DNA from: Dryas octopetala
Taxonomy: Eukaryota > Streptophyta > Magnoliopsida > Rosales > Rosaceae
Reading direction: 5' to 3'
NCBI GenBank assembly: GCA_963921425.1
Contig: OY992833.1
Span: 28,196,698-28,260,697 of the forward strand
DNA: 64,000 bases
Numbering within the stretch: position 1 is the stretch's first letter; every line of letters begins with the position of its first letter. Both the position numbers and the translations under genes were made by a program. Below, piece after piece: positions 35,141 through 44,522 of the stretch. The notes under the pieces are model-generated. The model did no database searches, was not told where the DNA came from, and was given only the letters and a program-made list of their open reading frames with translations.

Positions 35141-36330
35141 TTGTGTTGTCAACGATCCGAACCGTTCAAATTTTAATTCCTCACTCAAAGATAATTCGTG
35201 CAAAAAATTAGCTTAATCGGAGATGTAAAAGTGACATAATGATGGTCGAATTAATGAACGATCGTGGTTTTTCTAATGATGATCGAATGGGTAGATGAAT
35301 GTCGATTTAGCCGATTTTTTGTACGGATGATCTTTGACTATGAACATAGAAAATGAACGGGTCAAATTGTTGAAATCACGTTGTGGTCTTCATAATTATG
35401 GAAACAACAAGGTTTCAACGGGAAAGTTATTAGAATTATACTCTTCAAGTGTATTTATATGTAGAAGTTCACATATCGATCGTGTTTTCAACGATCCGAA
35501 TCGTTCAAGTTTTAGTTCCCCACTCAAAGAGAATTCTTGCAAAAAATTAGCTTAATCAGAGATGTAAAAGTGACATAACGGTGGTCGAATTAATGAACGA
35601 TTGTGGTTTTTCTAATGATAATCGAATGGGTAGATGAATTCCGATATAGCCAATTTTTTGTAAGGATGATCTTTGACTATTAACATAAAAAATGAACGGC
35701 TAAGATTGTTAAAATCACGTTGTGGTCTTCACAATTATGGAAACGACAATGTTTCAACCGGAAAGTTATTAGAATTATATTCTTCAACTCTTCAAGTGTA
35801 TTTATATGTAGAAGCTCACCTCTCGATCGTGTTTCCAAGTTTTCAATGATCCGAACCATTCATTTTTTAGTTTTTCACTCAAAGATCATCCCTGCAAAAA
35901 ATTAGTTCAATTGGAAATGTAGAAATTAGATAATGGTGGTCCAACTTATGAACGATCGTGATTTTTCTAATGATAATCGAATGGGTATATGAGTTCTGAT
36001 TTTGCTGATTTTTTGTAAGGATGATCTTTGACTATGAATATAGAAAATGAACGGCTCAGATTGTTGAAATCACGTTGTGGTCTTCACAATTATGAAAACA
36101 ATAAGGTTTCAACGAGAAAGTTATTAGAATTATACTCTTCAACTCTTCAAGTGTATTTATATGTAAAAGTGACGTAACGATGGTCGAATTAATGAATGAT
36201 CATGGTTTTTTTAATGATAATCGAATGGGTAAATGAATTCCGATTTGGCCGATTTTTTGTAAGGATAATCTTTGACTATCAACATATAAAATGAACGGTT
36301 CAAATTATTAAATTAATGAACAATCATGGT
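35141..36330. repeat. Tandem array of ~340 bp units in the hAT core
   Basis: Units start at about 35141, 35479 and 35824, with a partial fourth from about 36166. Each holds TCAACGATCCGAACCGTTCA-type sequence, GCAAAAAATTAGCTTAATCG, ATGAACGATCGTGG, an inverted copy as GCCGATTTTTTGTA, GATGATCTTTGACTAT and ATCACGTTGTGGTCTTCA. Within each unit the first and second half are partly complementary, so every unit looks like a degenerate foldback element. Short open frames in it have no protein similarity. Confidence 0.85.
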
Positions 36331-36600
36331 TTAATAACTTTAATTATAGTTGTATTATAAAAGTTGTATATATACATATACATTTATGTTTTATTATAGT
36401 TGTAAATTTGTAATGTTGTATATAATTTTCAAAGTTTATTATTTATGGTATTACATAGTATAGTTTACACTTTACACTATTACTATTTACTAATATTATA
36501 GAATTATATAATAACTTAATAAGCATATTAATAATTTATTAGAGTAAACAAACGAAAAACCTATTAAATATGTTATGATTCACAAATTAGACAAATAAAC

Positions 36601-36666
36601 TAGTCAGCTCAGTTGGTTGAGAGTTGAAATTTGTTCTATGAGGTCTCAAGTTCAATTCATAACATA
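36601..36666 (+). other. tRNA-like module (A and B box) in right hAT arm
   Basis: Contains CAGCTCAGTTGGTTGAGAG, an A-box match, and GGTCTCAAGTTCAATTC, a B-box match. It is the inverted partner of the copy in the left arm. It has no full cloverleaf, so it is a relic or a SINE-head-like segment rather than a tRNA. Confidence 0.5.
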
Positions 36667-36994
36667 GCCAAAATCCTATATTTTTTTTATTGAAGATATT
36701 AAACGGGCTTTGGGCTTCGGGCCGGGCTTTGGGCGGGCCTAAGCGGGCCGGGCTTTGGGCGGGCCGTGGGCTTCAAGGGGATGGCCCAAGCCCAACCCAA
36801 GAAATTTTCGGGCCGGGCCGGGCCGGCCCAAATGTCGGGCCAAATCGGGCTTCGGGCCCAATGGGCCGGGCGGGCTTCGGGTGGGCTTCGGGCCTTGGGC
36901 TATTTGGTGAGCCCTAGTTTCACTAACCCTGATGTGTTACTTCCAAATGCAAACTCAGCTGCCATCCCATCTGACATTGGAACATCTACTTCTG

Positions 36995-37220
36995 TTTGTT
37001 TGTTACGGGGTTCGGGCCAATCCCCAACATACTCTGTGCTGAAATCTTCCCCACCCGAGTTCGAGGCCTCTGCATTGCCATTTGCGCCCTTACGTTATGG
37101 ATTTGCGACATCATTGTCACTTACTCCCTTCCGGTGATGCTCAAATCTGTTGGGCTTGGTGGCGTTTTTGGCATGTACGCGGTTGTGTGCGTCATGTCTT
37201 GGATATTTGTTTTCGTTGAC
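36995..37220 (+). pseudogene. Captured fragment of a tonoplast monosaccharide transporter (TST/TMT)
   Basis: One frame reads GFGPIPNILCAEIFPTRVRG, LCIAICALTLWICDIIVTYS and LPVMLKSVGLGGVFGMYAVV, the last-but-one membrane region of TST/TMT sugar carriers of the MFS family. The PESPR-like signature and the other membrane segments are absent. The fragment is about 75 codons, has no gene start or end, and joins directly to the homoserine kinase piece. It is on the opposite strand to that piece, so the two came from different parent genes. The conserved coding frame suggests a fairly recent capture. Confidence 0.85.
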
Positions 37221-37590
37221 GGCCACGGCGGCGGCGGCTGCGCTGGCCGCACTGGATCCCAGCCCACTTCCTAGTGGCAGGCCCTTTTCCAGAGAGAGGG
37301 AGAGGCCGACGAAGCGCACGCCGAGTATCTTCATGACCTCGATGCCGGCGATGCCGGCGCAGTTCCAGATTGGATTCTTGCTGAGCTTCTTGGAATGGTT
37401 GTCGGAGATCTCGGAGATGGAGATCTCTCCCGGGAGGACCTGCGGGTCGAGAGTGATGGAGACGAAGTCGCCGAGGACGTCGACGGCGCAGCCCAGGAAG
37501 TCGAAGCCCGGGCCGAGGTTTGCCACGGTGGCGGGCGCGAAGGCCTTGACGGAGGTGTAGACGGGTTCGGGTTCGGTGCTGGTCAGTGAG
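37213..37590 (-). pseudogene. Captured 5' coding fragment of homoserine kinase
   Basis: The minus strand reads TEPEPVYTSVKAFAPATVAN, LGPGFDFLGCAVDVLGDFVS, then KNPIWNCAGIAGIEVMKILG and LPLGSGLGSSAASAAAAAVA. These are the N-terminal part and the GHMP-kinase ATP-binding P-loop (GSGLGSSAASA) of homoserine kinase, the threonine-pathway enzyme. It covers about 125 of roughly 370 residues and lacks the transit peptide and the C-terminal two thirds. It is much more GC-rich than the surroundings, as the N-terminal exon of this gene tends to be. It cannot make a working enzyme. Confidence 0.85.
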
Positions 37591-37982
37591 GGTCTGGAGG
37601 GGAGGGATATTTTTGATATTTTTGATATTTTTATTAATTTTGGTTTAGTGGCTTGGCCTGGGTTTGCGGGGGAGGTGGGGGGTGGCTTGGGTTTGGGGGG
37701 GAGGGGCGGTGGCTTGGGTGGGGAAATGGTGGGGGAGGAAGGGGATGGAGGGTGCTAGGTGGGGGTTGGCTTTTTTATTTATTTATTAATTTTGGTTTAG
37801 TGGCTATTTTTAAATGGTAAATTAATATTTAATGGTGGGGTCCGCGTGTGCCATATAAGCATTTAACAGTCTTACTAACGGTCAGACTAACGGAGGTATT
37901 CAATTGACAAAAAACATAAGTTGATGTACCCTAATAAAAATTTTTAAAGCAGAAGTACCCAACTAATAAGTGAGGTATAGTT

Positions 37983-38026
<44 letters not shown>

Positions 38027-38029
<3 letters not shown>

Positions 38030-38432
38030 CCCTTCCAATAAGGGATCCCTCATTTAGTGTTAAATGAGGGATCACCTTGTAGGGCCCACACGGGTCGTTT
38101 TGTGTTAATCTGAACCGTCTATTTTTTACATCTTCATTGATAGATCATCCATGCAAAAAATCAGCCAAATCGGAAATCGTTTACCCATTCGATTAAGCGG
38201 TCAAAGTTTAGGTGTTTATAGAGAAATTTGATGTTCGTCCATTTGTTTTAAACTTTGACCGCTTAAACGAACGGGTAAACGATTTCCGATTTGGCCGATA
38301 TTTTGCAAGGATGATCTATCAATGAAGATGTAAAACATGGACGGTTCGGATTAACACAAAACGACCCGTGTGGGCCACACAGGGTGATCCCTCATTTAGT
38401 GTTAAATGAGAGATCCCTTATTGGAAGGGCCC
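38027..38432. mobile_element. 406 bp foldback MITE in the TA tract of the MULE arm
   Basis: Begins GGGCCCTTCCAATAAGGGAT and ends with the inverse ATCCCTTATTGGAAGGGCCC. The arms, about 190 bp each, are almost fully complementary, including CCTCATTTAGTGTTAAATGA and GCAAAAAATCAGCCAAATCG. The flanks on both sides are TA repeats. The insertion split the TA tract of the right MULE arm, so it is younger than the MULE. Insertion into (TA)n recalls the rice Micron elements; that comparison is from memory. Confidence 0.88.
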
Positions 38433-38764
38433 TATATATATATATATATATATGTAATTAACCCATATATATATATATATATGTTTGATTAAAACTTTCT
38501 TTTGGCCATTGAATTTACAAAGGAAAAAAGTTATCATTTTGATTAAAGAATCAATTTTTGATCAAATAGAGACAACGCACCTAAGCATTAAAATTGGCCG
38601 GTTACGTATGAAATTGGAAGTTCAGTCCTTGTGATTGACGAAACAATAAATTGGGCAAGCCCCCTTTTGATTTCCTCCTCGAACCCATCACATTTTCCCG
38701 GGAAAATTCGCAAGAAAAGCACCTAATTTTCTTGGGAATTTTTCAGAATTGCTGGGAATTGTCA

Positions 38765-39742
38765 ATGGGAAAGACTGGATTGTTCAATCTTGAAAATCAC
38801 TTTGCTTTCTATGGAGCTTACCACAGCAATCCAATCAACATAGCGATACATATGCTGTTCGTTTGGCCAATCCTCTTCACGGCTCTTCTCATCCTCTACT
38901 TCACGCCCTCGCTATTCAATTTTGGGTTTTCAGTGTTCGGGAACGATGTGGTTATGGTTTTCAACGTTGGCCTCTTGTTGACTATAGTCTATTCGGTGTT
39001 TTACGTCACTTTGGATGCGAAAGCTGGCTCCTTGGCTGCTCTGCTTTGTGTAATTTGCTGGGTTGCTAGCTGTTTCCTTGCGACCCGACTCGGGTTTTCC
39101 TTCTCTTGGAAGGTAATTTCTGGAGTTATTATTAGTTTTTGACTTTTTGTCAAAAATTTTGATCTGGGTTTCGTTTATTTTGTGGAATTGAATAAATTTT
39201 TCTTTAAAGTTCAGTCATTTGATTGCTCCTTTAGCTGTAAATGAAATGGGTATCATTTTTATGCAAGAGAATCTTTTTTAGGCCATTTGACCACAACAAA
39301 CTAATTTTCAGGTTGTCCTGGTGGCTCAAGTAGTGTGTTGGACCGGACAGTTTATTGGACATGGGGTCTTTGAGGTATTAAGTCTGTTATTTGTAACTCT
39401 GTGCGTGACTTTATGTCGTTCTTGTATCTATACTCTTGAAATTTGATTTATTAATCTGCAGAAACGGGCCCCAGCTTTATTAGACAACCTTGCACAGGCT
39501 TTTTTAATGGCTCCCTTCTTTGTTCTCTTAGAGGTAATTTTGATGAATTTTGAACTTCTGAACTCATGTTTGCATGACATCTCTGACTTGACAACCATGA
39601 TGTATGTGTTTCTTTATTGCTTCAGGCTCTGCAAAGCTTCTTTGGTTATGAGCCATACCCAGGGTTTCATGCAATAGTTCAAGCACAGGTTGAAGCTGAA
39701 ATCATTGAGTGGAAAGATAAGAAGCAGAAATTGATCTCTTAG
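38765..39742 (+). CDS. DUF962 / Mpo1-like ER membrane protein
   Basis: Exons 38765-39112, 39312-39374, 39462-39533 and 39626-39742 give 199 residues. The frame is open upstream of the ATG, but the family start MGKTGLFNLENHFAFYGAYH is at 38765. Membrane segments lie at about residues 28-52, 60-82, 88-112, 118-138 and 145-162. The motif YGAYHSNPINIAIHM and the later GQFIGHGVFEKRAPALLDNL, with conserved His, match the DUF962 family. Yeast Mpo1, the characterised member, is an Fe-dependent dioxygenase acting on 2-hydroxy fatty acids in the ER. The same activity in plants is an inference. Starts about 300 bases after the right end of the MULE complex. Confidence 0.92.
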
Positions 39743-39952
39743 TCTGTAATTGGATTTGTGTTTCAGTGAGCTCAATTTTACTGTAATCTAGTATATTGTA
39801 TATAACCTTGTGATTTGGTAGATTTATGTTAAATATACTACATGAACTTTTGAGAAGGCCATGTATGGGAAACTATTTCTAACATTAAGTAGCCCAAATT
39901 CATTGTCCCTTTTGGCTTTTTGCCTGTGTAAAGCTTCATAATATAAAAACTC

Positions 39953-40100
39953 CTGGAAGAACACACTTATTTTACTTTTAATTATCTTTGACAACGATGG
40001 CATTATGGCCTCTACAAGCATCCGATCTGGAAGAACAAACTTATTTTACTTTTAATTATCTTTGACACTGATTGCATTATGGCCTCTACAAGCATCCGAT
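39953..40100. repeat. Perfectly adjacent 74 bp tandem duplication at the CYP704B stop
   Basis: Copies 39953-40026 and 40027-40100 both run from CTGGAAGAACA through CTTATTTTACTTTTAATTAT and GCATTATGGCCTCTACAAGC to ATCCGAT, with about four differences. The right copy touches the stop codon of the cytochrome P450 (40100-40102), so the duplicated DNA is the start of its 3' UTR. Confidence 0.92.
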
Positions 40101-42189
40101 CAACGTCTGGCTACGGTAAGCTTCAAGCCATGCGCCATTGATAGAATTGTCATCATCCTGTATTCAACTGGATGACCAGGGACCAAAGTGAATGTGTAAA
40201 ATCTGCACAGAATGGCCAGTACCATCTTCATTTGGAGGTATGCAGAGTCCTTCCCTAGGCATATTCTTGGCCCTGCCTGTGTAAGGCCAAGAGTGGAGCG
40301 ATCTTAAGAGTCCAATCAAGTGTTTATGTTTATGACCATTAACTTTCATGGATATAGATTTAAGATTGCTTGGTAAACTAACCTGAAATGCAGTGAACTT
40401 AAATGGCGATGCATTTTGGAAGAAGCCCTCATTGAGCCATCTCTCGGGATTAAATGAAGCTGCATCGGGACCCCAATTGTACTCCATTCTACCCATTGAG
40501 TAGGGAACATAAGTCACCATTCCTCCAGCTTTGACTTTGGTTCCATCTGGTAGAATATCATCTTTCAAGATGCCTTTAGGGTCCTACAGTCATATACACA
40601 TACTGGCTCATTAGGGATGTTTTCTTGTAAGGAACACAGAGCAATAACATTGACATCAACCTTTCAACTGGGGAAGATGCATACCTGAGGGACTGCAGGG
40701 TACAAACGAAGTGTCTCTGTAATAACTGCATGCAAATAATACAGTCTCCCCAATGAATCATAATTCAAGAGTCCTGCAAATTGTGCTACTCTCCGATTGA
40801 ATGATTCAAGGTCCTCTGTGTCATACTGGAGCAATGAAACTTTCTCTTCTCTTGCTTGATCTTCTTCCAATGTTTTGAGCTCTGAATGTAGCTTCTCAGC
40901 TACATGGGAATGGGTCATTATCATGTAAATAGCCCATGAGAGAGTAGTTGCTGTTGTGTCCCGGCCCGCTATTACAAAGTTGAGGACCACATCTCTCAGA
41001 CTTTTTTCAGTTAAATTATTTTCTGGGTCTTCACCTAACTCGATGAATCTTGACAATAGATCATGCTTCATCTGATCAAGGATTAGGTTACTTAGATGAT
41101 GAATATGTTTCTTCCAGACTTCAGTTATGCTACAGAGAAGAAACTTCAAAGTTCCATAAAAAGTTTTTGTGTTACCTTGTTATTTTCGCCATTCTGGTAA
41201 GTTTCTTTGATCTCTGCTTTCCTTCTTCTTATCACAGAATACGTAAAATCATTAATGATTTTCATGCTCTTGTCGAGTAAAGCTTCTGACCCGAAATTTA
41301 AATACTTCTTGATTTTCCACAGGGGGTCAATGAATCGAAGTGTCACAATAATGTTTGCCGTGTCAAAGGCCTTGGCAAAATGATTATCTGGTAGATTCGG
41401 AGCCAAAGTTCCAATTTCTACACCAAACCCCACCTTACATATGGAATCCAAAGTCATTCTCATCAGCAATTCCTGCACAGAAAACATATTCAAGTTCCAT
41501 TTATATGGGATGCAAAATGCTATATTTCCCAGAATAATTATGCATGGACAAAATTTTGGGGGAGTCACCTGCATGTCAACTTGTTGGCCTTGGAAAGATA
41601 CTCGACTCAGAATGGCATGGAGCTTCAGACTGTAATCTTTGAAAACTACGGTGCTGAAATCCCTCAAATTCCTGGATGCAAATTCAAAGCTTGCAGTCTT
41701 TCTCTGTTTCCTCCAAAGCTCTCCGTCTGCATTAAAAATCCCATCTCCAAGCAGGACTTCCATGTACGAATGGTACACTTCACCCTTCAGTTAATAAAAT
41801 GCGTATGAGATTAACAGTAAATTGAAGCAAAATAATGGCATGCACTGAAATATTATTACCTTTGGGTAATTATCAAAGTTGGTTTTCAGGACGTGTTCTA
41901 CATTTGCAGGATCTGCAATGTAAGTGTAAGTTGTGAATGGCATTTGGACGACCACAGTGCGTGACTCTTTGAAGTACTTGACAAGCCAATCGTGCATTCT
42001 GTCATAGTTCATCAACTGTTCAATTGCAGATCCTACTAGCGGCCATGTTTTGGGGCCTTTTTTGTTCCTCTGGCTCCACCTATGGATGATGATCCATGAC
42101 AAAACCATGCAGACTACCAGCCACAGATATGCCTCATTGTGTCGATCTTGGGAAGCACAGACTAATAGAATACTATCATGATCCTTCAT
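40100..42189 (-). CDS. CYP704B1: Cytochrome P450, CYP704B family fatty acid omega-hydroxylase
   Basis: Exons on minus: 41860-42189, 41569-41784, 41176-41472, 40685-41071, 40383-40583 and 40100-40276; 535 residues, full length. The N-terminus has a membrane anchor (LWLVVCMVLSWIIIHRW) followed by a PLVGS hinge. The I-helix reads FVIAGRDTTATTLSWA, the K-helix ETLRLYP, the PERF region FNPERWL, and the heme loop FTAFQAGPRICLGKD spans the last intron, with Cys as heme ligand. CYP704B enzymes omega-hydroxylate long-chain fatty acids in anther tapetum for sporopollenin and the pollen exine. The match is closest to CYP704B1 (At1g69500), whose Arabidopsis neighbours, endosulfine and NAP, are also here. 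Confidence 0.95.
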
Positions 42190-43443
42190 TTCAGATGAAA
42201 AATGGAGGGAATTACCTGCCTCGCCAAGTGCTCAATCAGTAAGACGACGGGCTTCTTGACTTGAAATCTGTCTCACAGAAAAGGCAATGCAGGGATTGAT
42301 TTTATAATATGGTCAAGAAGTAGTAGTTGAGGATTAAAATAGCTAGCTAGCTGGTTAAGTGGTGAGAGTTGGGTGTTAGTAATGAGTTAGCTATGGCTTT
42401 GCTAACATTTTTTGTGTGCTCATGGGTGAATATGGATGAACTAAAGTTTCACCTCTTTTGTGCCCTTAACCTAATTCTTTCTAAGTATATTTCTGTTAAT
42501 ATTTTGGTAACCTTGCTGAATTTCATGAATACAGAAAGAACAGGTCCCTAATTAGTCTTATCCTTATAACTGAGGTTAGGACTTAGGATGGCTTTAGGTT
42601 TAAAATGCACCAATAATGAGTAGACCATAATTTAACAGTAAAGGAAAAGTTTTATAACCCAACTGTTTTTCAACTTTCTCACATGAACTAAAATTTGTTA
42701 TATTGTGGAATTTTATATATGAATTAATCCACCTCAACTAAGACGAAGGTGCTTAAATTAGAGTTTATTAAATGGGATTTTGTCAAGGACAAAATATCCA
42801 CTAGGGTCTGAACTCGATCTGAAGTGTCATCAACAGCCCCCAAGGACCCACTGAAGTGTCATCAACAGCCCCCAAAGGCCCCCCCAACAACATTTCAATT
42901 CTGAGCCCATGCAATGCATGCGTGATACATAGTCCTCGATCAGTACGTCACGTCATCCAAATTGCTTTCTATGCGGCTTAATTATTTGACCAAGGAACCA
43001 ACCTCCTCAATCCTCATGCTCATAGATGCATGTTCCTGTCATACTGTCATCTTTTTGGATAAGCAACCATTTCTGGCCATGGACCGTAGACTACAAGGAA
43101 CTTTGATTGAAGAAAAGTTAAAAGTTAAAACGTAAAGGAATCTTATTGTTTTTATTATCTTGTACAGTCCGATAATTAAAATAATTGTCTGAATGAAGCT
43201 GTAATTACAATGGTGTAGTCACTGTTTTAGTGAGTTTGAGAACATGGGTAATTACAATGATGGTGATGATCATGTAATTAGGCCAGATGTGTGGAATTTG
43301 GGATTTAAAATAAGCTCAAATATTCATTTCATAATTTCTAATGTGAGATTCAAATTCTCTGACAAACCCATTTTTACAATGTTTTAGCTCATGATTCCCA
43401 TCATGAATTCATGATCATGTCCTCCAACCCAAATTTCAATTGG
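42190..43443. other. CYP704B promoter and NAC 3' UTR
   Basis: About 1.25 kb between the P450 start and the NAC stop codon. A short direct repeat, CTGAAGTGTCATCAACAGCCCCCAA in two copies at about 42,818 and 42,852, is visible. No gene and no clear transposon were found. Confidence 0.5.
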
Positions 43444-44522
43444 TTAATGATCCAAACCATTCGTGTTAATGCTCCAAACCTGATGATTTACAAATAATGG
43501 TTGGTTGTTCAAGGTGCTACTCTGATTCATCACTTGGAATTTCCCTGAGTCTGTGCTTTGGTATTGCATTTGATCACCAAACTGAAAGGTTTGAGCACTG
43601 CCCAGCAAGGTGTTGTTTAGGATATCATAGGAGGTTGAATTGTCACTCAAAAGTTGGGAAATTGGGCCCAAGTAATCCATGTCCAATAAACTAGTAAGGG
43701 AATAAGTCCTCGGAAATTTCAACATTTGTTCCTCTTCCTTAACATCATTATTGGCCATGACTGCTGCTATGTCCATTTGGGGACTTGAATCTTCCACTGT
43801 TGGATCCAAATAAGCTTTGTTCACTTGCCTCTTCTTATAGATCCTACACAGGACCCAATCATCCAACTAAGGATACAAGCAAAGCAATGATCAATTAGCA
43901 TTTAGCACCCAAACTGTTTGATCAAATTCTTGAAACAAGTTATTATAACAATGACAAAGAGGGCTTACTCTCATGGACCCAACGTGCTTGCTGGCTTGTT
44001 TTCTTGAGTCACTCAAACGGTACTCATGCATAATCCAATCTGTCTTAATGCCCTTTGGTGGCCTGCCCTTGTAAAAAACCAGAGCTTTCTTCACCCCCAC
44101 ATACTTAGACCCACTGTGAATTGCCTTGTCTGTCCCTGTGGCTTTCCAGTAACCCGAAACAGTTGCTCTGTTGGGTCGGACTCCATTTGGGTACTTCCTG
44201 TCCCGGGGGGTAAAGAAATACCATTCATTTTCTCCAAACTCTGCTTTCTCTGCATAACACAAACAATGAGCACCATGTTTAGTAATTAAACAATTAAGAA
44301 CAAATGTATATATATGTGCTAAGAAGCACTTGTGGCCATCTAATAAGACTAACCAGGCAATTGCCAAGGGTCAAATTTGTAAATATCAACTTCTGGGATT
44401 ATGGACACAGGGCATGGCCTTGAAGAGGCTTGGTTTTTGAGGTAAAACATGATCAGTTCCTCATCAGTTGGGTGGAATCTAAACCCAGGAGGGAGCTCAG
44501 AGCTTGATCTCTTAGCCTCCAT
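43444..44522 (-). CDS. NAP: NAC transcription factor, NAP (ANAC029) type
   Basis: Exons on minus: 44354-44522, 43969-44249 and 43444-43866; 290 residues. The N-terminal NAC domain has all subdomains: [19 protein letters not shown] (A), [13 protein letters not shown] (B), [20 protein letters not shown] and [11 protein letters not shown] (C), [20 protein letters not shown] and WIMHEYRL (D), and [11 protein letters not shown] (E). Both introns are at the usual NAC positions. The C-terminal 125 residues are acidic, Ser/Gln/Asn-rich and presumably activating. NAP proteins drive leaf senescence and ABA responses in the nucleus. Assignment rests on domain similarity and on position beside CYP704B, as in Arabidopsis At1g69490. 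Confidence 0.93.

Larger units (their letters stand above)
34566..36916. mobile_element. hAT-type non-autonomous element, 2.35 kb, nested in the MULE
   Basis: Flanked on both sides by the same 8 bp, GTTTCACT (34558-34565 and 36917-36924), the hAT duplication length. Ends are TAGGGGTCGGCAATGGGCC on the left and, inverted, TAGGGCTCACCAAATAGCCC on the right. The outer ~240 bp of each arm consists of GGGCCGGGCTCGGGC-type repeats. The inner arms, to about 35,130 and from about 36,340, are near-complementary AT-rich sequence carrying a tRNA-like module. The core is a tandem array (35141-36330). No transposase frame remains. Confidence 0.85.
33951..38463. mobile_element. Pack-MULE-like Mutator element with captured host gene fragments and nested insertions
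   Basis: The outer ends are GGTTAATTAC at 33951 and its inverse GTAATTAACC at 38454-38463. Inverted arms of about 400 bp follow: 33951-34349 on the left, and 37655-38026 plus 38433-38463 on the right. Both contain AACGGAGGTATTCAATTGAC-type sequence, a TTTAAATGGTAAATTAATAT stretch and a C-rich/G-rich tract. The 9 bases outside each end are TATATATAT and CATATATAT, consistent with a 9 bp target duplication in a TA tract. The core holds fragments of a tonoplast sugar transporter and of homoserine kinase, not a transposase. A hAT element (34566-36916) and a foldback (38027-38432) are inserted in it. Without them it would be about 1.75 kb. Confidence 0.8.

Noticed and set aside
36601-36666. True tRNA gene
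   Set aside because: A and B boxes are present but no acceptor stem or full cloverleaf can be drawn; a mirrored copy in the other arm marks it as part of the transposon.
36690-37137. Plus-strand frames running from the GGGCC arm into the captured region
   Set aside because: They combine hAT terminal repeats with a shifted frame of the sugar-transporter fragment and do not correspond to any protein.
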